A stretch of DNA of 64,000 nucleotides, from NCBI GenBank assembly GCA_017431725.1, contig JAFRKN010000010.1, forward strand, positions 31,787 through 95,786, read 5' to 3'. Shown here in pieces: positions 48,919 through 55,931 of the stretch (positions are counted from its first letter, which is position 1; each line of letters begins with the position of its first letter). The position numbers and the translations under genes are program-made. The notes under the pieces were generated by a model, which was not told the origin of the DNA, searched no databases, and was given only the letters and a program-made list of their open reading frames with translations. This DNA is from Candidatus Saccharimonadota bacterium. GTDB taxonomy: Bacteria; Patescibacteriota; Saccharimonadia; Saccharimonadales; Saccharimonadaceae.

Positions 48919-50079
48919 ATGCCAGAAGTAAAACCGACAGAGGTGGAAAGTAAAGCTAGTATAAAGGTTGTGGGCGTAGGCGGTGCCGGTGGTTCCGCTG
49001 TTGAACGCATGAAAGAAGTGGGTCTTTCTGGCGTAGAATTTGTTGCAATTAATACAGACGCTCAGGCTCTCCATCATTCTCCTGCTGATGTCAAAGTTCA
49101 TATAGGAAAAGGTCTCGGTGCTGGTGGCGATCCCGAAAAAGGTCGCGAGGCCGCCGAAGAGGGAAGAGAAGCCATTGGTAAAGCTTTAGATGGTGCAGAC
49201 ATGGTCTTTATTACGCTCGGTGCTGGTGGCGGTACTGGTTCTGGAGCTGGCCCAATTGTTGCCGAAGAAGCTCGCAAAAAAGATATTTTAACTGTTGGCG
49301 TTGCCACTAAACCATTTACTTTTGAAGGGGCCCGTCGTCGTGCTAACGCTGACGTCGCGATTGATAAACTCGCCCGTCAGGTTGATGCCCTTATTACAAT
49401 CCCTAATGACCGCTTACTCCAGACTATCGATCCACGCACTCCACTCCTTGAAACTTTTAAAATCGCGGATGATGTTTTAAGACAGGGTGTGCAAGGAATT
49501 TCCGAATTAATCACCGAACATTCTCTAATCAATCTCGATTTTGCCGACGTTAAAGCTATTATGAAAAATGCCGGCTCTGCCCTTATGGGTATTGGCCGTG
49601 CTTCTGGTGAAAATCGTGCCGTCATTGCTGCTGGCCAGGCCGTCGAATCTCCCCTCATTGAAGTTAAAATTGAAGGAGCTCGTGGCGTCCTCTTTTCGGT
49701 TGCTGGTGGTTATGATATGTCCATGAGCGAAATTCAGGAAGCTGCCGAAGTTATTACTGGTGCTGTTTCCCCAGATGCTAATATTATCTTTGGCGCCTCA
49801 ATTCGCCCCGAACTAGAAGATGAAATAGTTGTAACGGTTGTTGCTACTGGCTTTGATTCAGAATATCATAATGCCGAAGAACCAATTTCCGAGCCAGAAA
49901 CAGATTTTGACAATGAAAAACCTGCTGCCGAAGCTAAAGATTTTGCTACTGAAAACAAGTCAAATATGTGGGACTCGATCAAAACTGAACCAGAGCCAGA
50001 GCCTTCTGTTAGCGACGATGAAATGGACGTCCCACCGTCTCTAAGAGAGAGATTAAAAAATCGTAAAAAGAAAGAATAA
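48919..50079 (+). CDS. ftsZ: Cell division protein FtsZ
   Basis: 386 residues of the tubulin fold: VVGVGGAGGSAVERMKEVGL, the T4 loop ITLGAGGGTGSGAGPIVAEE, and FADVKAIMKNAGSALMGIG, which carries the T7-loop region. A Glu/Pro-rich linker (about 310-370) leads to the C-terminal peptide MDVPPSLRERLKNRKKKE, which differs from the common D.P.FLR motif but can serve FtsA binding. It forms the Z ring. The gene is leadered, with a GAGG ribosome site, unlike ftsA. Confidence 0.97.
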   Translation: MPEVKPTEVESKASIKVVGVGGAGGSAVERMKEVGLSGVEFVAINTDAQALHHSPADVKVHIGKGLGAGGDPEKGREAAEEGREAIGKALDGADMVFITLGAGGGTGSGAGPIVAEEARKKDILTVGVATKPFTFEGARRRANADVAIDKLARQVDALITIPNDRLLQTIDPRTPLLETFKIADDVLRQGVQGISELITEHSLINLDFADVKAIMKNAGSALMGIGRASGENRAVIAAGQAVESPLIEVKIEGARGVLFSVAGGYDMSMSEIQEAAEVITGAVSPDANIIFGASIRPELEDEIVVTVVATGFDSEYHNAEEPISEPETDFDNEKPAAEAKDFATENKSNMWDSIKTEPEPEPSVSDDEMDVPPSLRERLKNRKKKE

Positions 50080-50093
50080 AAAAGGAGACGCGG

Positions 50094-50543
50094 GTGGAAC
50101 GAAATTTTCGCATTGGAGATAGCAAAGTTCTAGAAAGCCGCGAAACTGTTGACGGCACCATGATTCGTCGTCGTCGTGAATCGTCCGACGGCCATCGTTT
50201 TACAACTTATGAACGTATTGAATTGCCACCACTAACCGTTATCAAGCGTAGCGGCAACAAAGAAATTTTTGATCGTGATAAACTTTTTCTTGCTGTCCGC
50301 AGAAGCGTTGGCAAATTCTTTAATTCTGAACTCGAAGTCGAAGAAGTTGTTAATAAAGCCTCCGATATCCTCTACGCTTATGGAACCGACGAAATTACTT
50401 CTAAACAAATCGGCGAAGCTGTTCTAGATGTCCTTGCCGAAATCAACGAAGTTGCCTATGTCCGTTTTGCTTCCGTCTTCCGCGAATTCAAAACTCTTGA
50501 AGATTTCGAAAATATTTTAAAAGAACAAAAAAGAAAAAAATAA
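50094..50543 (+). CDS. nrdR: NrdR-type repressor without zinc ribbon
   Basis: 149 residues. The order of the family is complete: SKVLESRETVDGTMIRRRRE, RFTTYERIELPPLTVIKRSG (start of the ATP cone), NKEIFDRDKLFLAVRRSVGK and VAYVRFASVFREFKTLEDFE. The four cysteines of the N-terminal zinc ribbon are all replaced, and the protein contains no cysteine. NrdR represses ribonucleotide reductase genes in response to dATP/ATP. The GTG start is supported by AAAGGAG about 6 nt upstream. It follows ftsZ after 14 nt. Whether DNA binding survives is open, but fitting boxes exist at 40.9 kb. Confidence 0.88.
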   Translation: MERNFRIGDSKVLESRETVDGTMIRRRRESSDGHRFTTYERIELPPLTVIKRSGNKEIFDRDKLFLAVRRSVGKFFNSELEVEEVVNKASDILYAYGTDEITSKQIGEAVLDVLAEINEVAYVRFASVFREFKTLEDFENILKEQKRKK

Positions 50544-50546
50544 ATT

Positions 50547-50801
50547 ATGCGGGTGGTATGTATTTATCGGGACAATCAGGATTATACTCGCGCAGTTGAT
50601 GAGTGGTTAGAAAATTTTCGTCGCCAAACCGGTCGCGAAATAGAAACTATAAATCCTGATGAAAATACTGATTTTTGTGAAGCCTATGATGTAGTTGAAT
50701 ATCCTACAATTCTTGCTCTTGGCGAACGTGGAGAAGTCCATCAATCTTGGCGCGGGAAAAGCCTCCCGCTCATTAATGAAGTATTATATTATATGATATA
50801 A
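50547..50801 (+). CDS. Thioredoxin-fold small protein without CxxC
   Basis: 84 residues. RVVCIYRDNQDYTRAVDEWL is a first beta-alpha unit. YDVVEYPTILALGERGEVHQ, then SWRGKSLPLINEVLYY matches the second half of thioredoxin, with the cis-Pro in YPT. The redox CxxC is replaced, so it is not an ordinary reductase. It is cotranscribed with ftsZ and nrdR (3-nt gap), so a role as a binding partner in redox or ribonucleotide reduction is possible but unproven. Confidence 0.55.
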   Translation: MRVVCIYRDNQDYTRAVDEWLENFRRQTGREIETINPDENTDFCEAYDVVEYPTILALGERGEVHQSWRGKSLPLINEVLYYMI

Positions 50802-50802
50802 T
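50794..50802 (+). promoter_or_regulatory. mscS-like gene promoter, near-leaderless
   Basis: TGATATAAT (box 50797-50802), 7 nt before the ATG at 50810; it overlaps the stop codon of the upstream gene. Confidence 0.6.
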
Positions 50803-50809
50803 TTTAAAC

Positions 50810-51610
50810 ATGGACACGTTAAAAAACATTTTCGAGAATATTTGGGTCCAAAGAGGTATTTGGTCACTCGTAGTAGTCTTATTTAGTGGTCTCATTTACC
50901 ATCTTGTATCCAGATTTCTTAACAAAAAGGAAAAAAAGAATTCCAAAATTCTCTCTAGCAAGAAAAATAAAACCTTTATTCGTATGTTAAAAAGCATCAT
51001 TGGCTATATATTAGGCATAGTTACTATTTTGATGGTATTGCAAATTTATGGTGTAGATGTTACTTCTATGCTTGCAGGTGTTGGCATCGCTTCGATTATT
51101 ATTGGTTTTGCTCTTCAAGACGCTTTAAAGGATATTTTTCGCGGCTTTGATATTGTTACTGATGGTTATTATGAGATAGGTGATATTATTAAATTTGGTG
51201 ACAACACCGGCCAAGTTATTTCAATTAGCCTCCGCACCACTAAAATCCAGGACATTACTACTATGAATATTGTTTCTATTGCTAATCGCAATATTGATCA
51301 AGTTGAAGTGGTCTCAGGCGCAATCTATATCAACATACCAATGCCATATGAACTACCAGTTAAAAAATCTGAACAAATAGTTAAAACTGCCGTTGAAGAA
51401 ATTGCTAAAAAAGATAATGTCAGTAGTACTTCCTACCTAGGTCTAAATGATTTTGCTGATAGCTACGTCAAACATCTAATCGAAGTAGATTGTGATCCTA
51501 TAAACAAACTTCAAGTTCGTAGAAATGCTCTTCGAGTCATTGCAGATCTTCTTGAGGCTAATAAAGTTGCTATCCCCTACAATCAACTTGATATTCATAC
51601 AAAAAAATAG
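50810..51610 (+). CDS. mscS: Small-conductance mechanosensitive channel (MscS family)
   Basis: 266 residues: membrane helices at about 14-33 and 58-80, then the pore helix TSMLAGVGIASIIIGFALQD, followed by ALKDIFRGFDIVTDG, YYEIGDIIKFGDNTGQVISI and TTKIQDITTMNIVSIANRNI, which are the MscS beta-domain motifs. The C-terminal alpha/beta domain is present. Together with mscL in this window it protects against osmotic shock. Four nt separate the -10 box end from the upstream stop region, so it has its own promoter. Confidence 0.93.
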   Translation: MDTLKNIFENIWVQRGIWSLVVVLFSGLIYHLVSRFLNKKEKKNSKILSSKKNKTFIRMLKSIIGYILGIVTILMVLQIYGVDVTSMLAGVGIASIIIGFALQDALKDIFRGFDIVTDGYYEIGDIIKFGDNTGQVISISLRTTKIQDITTMNIVSIANRNIDQVEVVSGAIYINIPMPYELPVKKSEQIVKTAVEEIAKKDNVSSTSYLGLNDFADSYVKHLIEVDCDPINKLQVRRNALRVIADLLEANKVAIPYNQLDIHTKK

Positions 51611-51616
51611 CCTAAT

Positions 51617-51627
51617 TGTGGTATAAT
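51617..51627 (+). promoter_or_regulatory. ileS promoter, near-leaderless, within a palindrome
   Basis: TGTGG then TATAAT (51622-51627), 7 nt before the ATG at 51635. GTGGTAT-AAT-ATACCAC (51618-51634) is a perfect inverted repeat over the -10 box and might bind a regulator. Confidence 0.62.
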
Positions 51628-51634
51628 ATACCAC

Positions 51635-54600
51635 ATGAAATATAGAGCTGGAGAACGCCGTAAGGCTATAGAATACGAAAAAGCCATCGCAAAGTGGTGG
51701 AAAGAAGATAAAACTTTTGAAAAATCAATCGAAGAACGCCCGATCGACAAGTCTTACGTTTTTTATGATGGCCCTCCGTTTATTACTGGTAATCCCCATC
51801 ATGGTACTCTTCTTAGTTCTATTGTAAAAGACGCTGTCCCGCGTTACTGGACTATGAATGGTTATCGCGTAGAACGCCGTTGGGGTTGGGATTGTCATGG
51901 TCTTCCAGCCGAAAACTTTGTTGAAAAACAACTTGGTATTACTGACCGTCGCGAAATTGGCACGAAATGGTCACTCGAAGACTATATTATTAAAGCGCGC
52001 GAGTCAATGGTTGCAAATTCTGAGACTTGGCGAGGCACGATTGACCGCATTGGCCGCTGGGTTGATTTTGATAATGCCTACCGCACTATGAACAAAGATT
52101 TTATGGAATCAGTTTGGTGGGCTTTTAAAGAACTTTACGATGCTGGCAAAATTTATGAAGGTCGCAAAGTTTTGATGTATGACACTAAATTTGCCACCCC
52201 AGTTTCTAAAGCCGAAGTGACGATGGACAACGACGCTTACCAAAAAGTCACCGATCCATCCGCCTACGTCAAATTTAAATTAAAAGCAGGGGAATTCGAG
52301 GATATTACTCTTGGGGGGCATTCGGAGGCTACGGCCGAGAAGCAGGGCGCTTCGCCCGTGACGACGGGCGTCGGCGACGCGCCCCGAGAAAAAACCATTT
52401 CAAAATCTTATTTTTTGCTGGCTTGGACTACGACACCATGGACCTTACCAGCAAATCTATGCCTCGCCGTTAATCCGGATTTAGACTATGGCGTTTACAA
52501 TATTGATGGCGAAAATTATATCGTTGCCTTAGAGCGTGCAAAAATTTTATTCGAAGGTAAAAAACCTGAAAAAGCCTTTAAAGGCTCAGCCTTAATTGGT
52601 AAAAAATACGAACCGATTATAAAAGTTGCCGACGGTCTCTTTGACCTCGGCCTACGTGGTGATAAAGGAACGGTCATTAGAAAAGATACTTATACCGTAT
52701 TACCAGGTGATTTTGTTTCTGCCGAAGATGGCACCGGCATTGTTCATATCGCCCCAGCTTACGGTGAAGATGACTATACCTTAGCCGGAAAATACGAACT
52801 TGATTTTGCCGACGTATTAGATGAGAACGGCTACTATTTACCAGAAATGGCCGAAGAACTACACAAATTAGGTGTTCGCGATACTGATAAAAACGGTATT
52901 GGCGCTTGGGCAGGTAATAAATTTATCGCCAAAGTTCTCGAAGAAAAGGGAATTATCTATAAAATTGAATATATTGAGCACGAATATCCTTTTAACCCAC
53001 GTTCCAAAGAACGTATTATTTATCGCGCCTTCCCGTCCTGGTTCTTTGATATTGACAGCCAAAAATCCATGATGCTTGAAGAAAACGAAAATATCAATTG
53101 GTTCCCAGGTTATCTTAAACACGGCCGTTTCACTAATACTATCGAAACCGCTCCAGATTGGAATCTTAGCCGTGATCGTTTTTGGGCCACTGCTATGCCA
53201 GTTTGGAAAGGTGATAAAGGCTCAGTAAAGGTCGTCGGTAGTTACGACGAGCTTTATCAACTCTCTGGCAAAAAACTAGACGATTACCACCGTCCTTGGG
53301 TTGATGAAATTGAATTTGATATCGACGGTGAGCATTTTAAACGTATCGAAAAAGTCTTAGATTGTTGGTTTGAATCTGGTTCAATGCCTTTTGCACAGCT
53401 TCATTATCCTTTTGAAAACAAGGAAAAATTTGAAGCTAATTATCCAGCCGACTTTATCGTCGAATACGTTGGTCAAGTCCGCGCTTGGTTTTATTATGTC
53501 CATGCTGTTAATACTACTTTAGCCGAAATTGGTGCCTTTGGCGAAAAGGCTAAAAAAGGCCATAAAAACGCCTATAAAAATGTCATTACAACTGGGACCT
53601 TAGCTGGCAACGACGGTCGAAAGATGTCTAAATCGCTTGGTAATTTTACCGACCCAAACATCTTAATGGACCAATATTCCGCTGACGCCCTTCGCTTTCT
53701 CTTACTTAGCAGCCCAGTCCTCTCTGGCGAAGATTTTGCTCTTCTCGATAAAGACGTTTCCGATATTAATCGTAAGCTTGCCATGATTTGGAATGTTTAC
53801 GACTTCTTCACAACCTACGCCGAATCCGAAGGGATAGATAGTGATGGATTTGAAGACACCATTTCGAAACATTTGCGAGGCACCAGCAGTCATTTTGACA
53901 ACGGTCACGGGCGAGAATCCTGTACTGAAATACAGGGGCGAGCCCGCCTGACCCGTTGTCAAAATGACAACTGCGAGCCGAGCACGTTGAGAAATGGCCC
54001 TTCAAATCCCCTAGACACCTGGATCATTTCGCGCCTATATCAGTTAAGAGACGAAATTACTGAAGGTATGGAGGAATATAATATTCCAAAAGCCCTAGAG
54101 GGTGTTCTTCTATTTATCGATGATATGAGTAACTGGTTTGTACGTCGCTCTCGTCGCCGTTTCTCAAAGAATGATAACCTTGAAGATAAAAAAGCTGCCT
54201 TCGCCACGCTTTATTATGTCTTACTGTATCTCTCAAAGCTCCTCGCTCCTTTCACACCGTTCCTGGCCGAAGAACTATATCAAAAAATGACTGGTAAAAA
54301 AGAATCAGTCCATCTCTTAAACTGGCCTAAATCTGGTATTATTGATACCGAAATCCTAGAAAATATGGCTCGCACCCGCGAAATTATTACGGACGCTCTT
54401 GCTCTTCGTATGCAAAAATCTGACACGGAAGACCAAATTAAAATTCGCCAACCTCTTAAAGAACTTACTTACGCTGGCGATAAACTTGACAATTTCTATG
54501 AACAAATCATTGCTGACGAAGTCAATGTAAAGAAGGTTAAACATGGTAAGGCTCTTAAACTTGATAAAACTCTAACCAAAGAATTACTAGAAGAGGGAAC

Positions 54601-54826
54601 TGCCCGCGAACTAGTCCGTGCCATCCAATCCGCCCGCAAACACGCCGGCCTCGCTCCAAGTGACGAGATAAAGTTGTCGCTATCAATCAATCCCCCCAAA
54701 GATTATCTCGATTACATTAAATCAGAAGTAAAAACCAAAGAGATTGCCTTAAACGACAATTTCGCTCATGATGAAATCGCCAAAATCAACAGCGAAAATA
54801 TCACAATTTCACTAGAAAAACTATAA
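51635..54826 (+). CDS. ileS: Isoleucyl-tRNA synthetase with two palindromic insertions
   Basis: 1063 residues of the long class I clade. HIGH-like PFITGNPHHGTLLSSIVKDA, the editing domain with LLAWTTTPWTLPANLCLAV and GTGIVHIAPAYGEDDY, the WWG-type ETAPDWNLSRDRFWATAMPV, and KMSKS in GNDGRKMSKSLGNFTDPN are seen, then an anticodon domain from NPLDTWIISRLYQLRDEI. Two in-frame stretches do not fit the family: residues about 227-250, just before the editing-domain strand, and about 738-790, between catalytic core and anticodon domain. Both are palindromic DNA (52313-52385, 53846-54009). The true start follows the -10 box by 7 nt. Confidence 0.95.
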   Translation: MKYRAGERRKAIEYEKAIAKWWKEDKTFEKSIEERPIDKSYVFYDGPPFITGNPHHGTLLSSIVKDAVPRYWTMNGYRVERRWGWDCHGLPAENFVEKQLGITDRREIGTKWSLEDYIIKARESMVANSETWRGTIDRIGRWVDFDNAYRTMNKDFMESVWWAFKELYDAGKIYEGRKVLMYDTKFATPVSKAEVTMDNDAYQKVTDPSAYVKFKLKAGEFEDITLGGHSEATAEKQGASPVTTGVGDAPREKTISKSYFLLAWTTTPWTLPANLCLAVNPDLDYGVYNIDGENYIVALERAKILFEGKKPEKAFKGSALIGKKYEPIIKVADGLFDLGLRGDKGTVIRKDTYTVLPGDFVSAEDGTGIVHIAPAYGEDDYTLAGKYELDFADVLDENGYYLPEMAEELHKLGVRDTDKNGIGAWAGNKFIAKVLEEKGIIYKIEYIEHEYPFNPRSKERIIYRAFPSWFFDIDSQKSMMLEENENINWFPGYLKHGRFTNTIETAPDWNLSRDRFWATAMPVWKGDKGSVKVVGSYDELYQLSGKKLDDYHRPWVDEIEFDIDGEHFKRIEKVLDCWFESGSMPFAQLHYPFENKEKFEANYPADFIVEYVGQVRAWFYYVHAVNTTLAEIGAFGEKAKKGHKNAYKNVITTGTLAGNDGRKMSKSLGNFTDPNILMDQYSADALRFLLLSSPVLSGEDFALLDKDVSDINRKLAMIWNVYDFFTTYAESEGIDSDGFEDTISKHLRGTSSHFDNGHGRESCTEIQGRARLTRCQNDNCEPSTLRNGPSNPLDTWIISRLYQLRDEITEGMEEYNIPKALEGVLLFIDDMSNWFVRRSRRRFSKNDNLEDKKAAFATLYYVLLYLSKLLAPFTPFLAEELYQKMTGKKESVHLLNWPKSGIIDTEILENMARTREIITDALALRMQKSDTEDQIKIRQPLKELTYAGDKLDNFYEQIIADEVNVKKVKHGKALKLDKTLTKELLEEGTARELVRAIQSARKHAGLAPSDEIKLSLSINPPKDYLDYIKSEVKTKEIALNDNFAHDEIAKINSENITISLEKL
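52313..52385. repeat. Palindromic element A inside ileS
   Basis: Outer GGGGGGC (52313-52319) pairs with GCGCCCC (about 52379-52385). Inside are hairpin GGC-TACG-GCC (52327-52336) and core CCCGT-GACG-ACGGG (52355-52368). The end GGCGACGCGCCCCGAGAA is nearly shared with the polA copy. The core is read SPVTTGV, the polA frame. Confidence 0.82.
53846..54009. repeat. 164-bp nested palindrome inside ileS
   Basis: Outer arms GGATTTGAAG/CTTCAAATCC (53846-53855, 54000-54009) and CCATTTC/GAAATGG (53859-53865, 53991-53997). The inner arm GTCATTTTGACAACGG (53889-53904) pairs exactly with 53953-53968. The tip is CCTGTA/TACAGG (53919-53936). It lacks the CCCGT-ACGGG core and is a different family. About 52 codons are added without a stop. 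Confidence 0.82.
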
Positions 54827-54830
54827 ACAT

Positions 54831-54996
54831 AAAAATAAAACCTATTTCAAGTGAGCATGCAACGAGCCCTAGTATTTTTTACAACTTTTCCTCATCCGAG
54901 ACGAGTAACCTGAGATCGAGGCGAGGATGGAGTGAAATGTTGTAAAAAATATCAAGGCGCGAAGTTGTCCGCGAATGAGAAATAGGTTTTATTTTT
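54831..54996. repeat. Palindrome family B, copy 1 (after ileS)
   Basis: Outer arms AAAAATAAAACCTATTTC (54831-54848) and GAAATAGGTTTTATTTTT (54979-54996) are exact complements. Inner arms ATTTTTTACAAC (54874-54885) and GTTGTAAAAAAT (54939-54950) likewise. The unpaired cores (GTGAGCATGCAACGAGCCCT, CTCATCCGAGACGAGTAA, ATCAAGGCGCGAAGTTGTCC) are shared with the copy at 59862. It starts 5 nt after the ileS stop and may terminate it. Confidence 0.87.
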
Positions 54997-55049
54997 AAAA
55001 GTTTCATCTGTTATCTTGACAAACTCAACTATTTTTAGCATAAACACTA

Positions 55050-55078
55050 TTGACAAATTAAACAAAGTGTGCTACACT
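55050..55078 (+). promoter_or_regulatory. Promoter of the 72-residue protein gene
   Basis: TTGACA (55050-55055), 17 bp, TACACT (55073-55078) with extended TGTGC. A leader of about 58 nt with AAAAGGA precedes the ATG. Confidence 0.75.
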
Positions 55079-55142
55079 AAAATCAAGTTAGAAAATAAAA
55101 TAAAAATTCTAACAAATAACACAAACAAAAAGGAAAATAAAA

Positions 55143-55361
55143 ATGACAGAAACCATTAAATTACCAAAAGCAGTCGTCAATTCAGACTGGAAAGATGACA
55201 TAGATTACGAAACCTATGGCACCAATAAACAGGAAATGGAATATATTTCACCAGCAGAAATATCCAAAGAAAGCATTGCAAGAATCAAAGCTCGTAAATT
55301 AAATCAGGAACGGGGAAATAAATTCCTCAATATCTTTACTAAAAATAGCATAGTGGCTTAA
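55143..55361 (+). CDS. Small conserved-looking protein of unknown function
   Basis: 72 residues, hydrophilic and without a membrane helix: TIKLPKAVVNSDWKDDIDYE, then EYISPAEISKESIARIKARK and a basic end. AAAGGA lies upstream of the ATG and a consensus promoter drives it, so it is likely expressed. Family not recognised. A terminator at 55474-55502 closes its unit, with about 110 bp of AT-rich DNA between. Confidence 0.6.
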   Translation: MTETIKLPKAVVNSDWKDDIDYETYGTNKQEMEYISPAEISKESIARIKARKLNQERGNKFLNIFTKNSIVA

Positions 55362-55473
55362 CTCTGTCTTCATAAAAGAGTAAACAAAAAGAAAGGGAAC
55401 CAATGTAAGATCAAATCTAATATAAAAATTCTTTAAAAGTTTGCCTATAGGGTAGATGAACCACAAATTACTC

Positions 55474-55502
55474 AAAAAACCGAACTTGATGTTCGGTTTT
55501 TT
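55474..55502 (+). terminator. Intrinsic terminator
   Basis: AAAAAACCGAAC (55474-55485) pairs with GTTCGGTTTTTT (55491-55502) around TTGAT. Confidence 0.85.
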
Positions 55503-55531
55503 GAACAAAAGTCAATAATTAAAAAATAAGG

Positions 55532-55560
55532 TTGACCTAAGGAAAAGGTTATGCTAAACT
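55532..55560 (+). promoter_or_regulatory. Surface-protein operon promoter
   Basis: TTGACC (55532-55537), 17 bp, TAAACT (55555-55560) with extended ATGC, about 40 nt before the ATG at 55602. Confidence 0.65.
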
Positions 55561-55601
55561 AAAGCTCAGAAAGGTCTACAATACTAAATAAAAAATTAAT
55601 T

Positions 55602-55931
55602 ATGGATGATTATCTCCTAGATCGAGAAACCCTGAGCAAGTTTATCGACGAACTCATCAAGAAGAAGCCTCTTCCGGTTAATTCCGAAGAAGAGCTAAAC
55701 ACATTAAGAGAAGAAAGCATCAAAGCTCTCGACAAAAAAGTGGGTTTAGCAATATTTAACAGCCTAAGCGACGAGCAACTGGACGAATACAATGCCATGC
55801 TTGACCGCGAAGAAGAGTCCGCCGAAGTTTTTGATCAATTTTTTGACAAAGCTGGCTTAGATTTAGAAAAAATTATTTCTAAGGCCGCAGAAGATTACGC
55901 GAAAGAATTCTTAGGAGGCCAAAATGAATAA
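55602..55931 (+). CDS. Small acidic helical protein (DUF5663-like)
   Basis: 109 residues. LLDRETLSKFIDELIKKKPL, then SIKALDKKVGLAIFNSLSDE and FFDKAGLDLEKIISKAAEDY resemble the small DUF5663 family found in Saccharibacteria; this is from memory of the pattern. No membrane helix or signal is present. First gene of a three-gene unit with two surface proteins. Its end overlaps the next gene by 8 bp. Function unknown; it may assist export or assembly of the surface proteins. Confidence 0.6.
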   Translation: MDDYLLDRETLSKFIDELIKKKPLPVNSEEELNTLREESIKALDKKVGLAIFNSLSDEQLDEYNAMLDREEESAEVFDQFFDKAGLDLEKIISKAAEDYAKEFLGGQNE

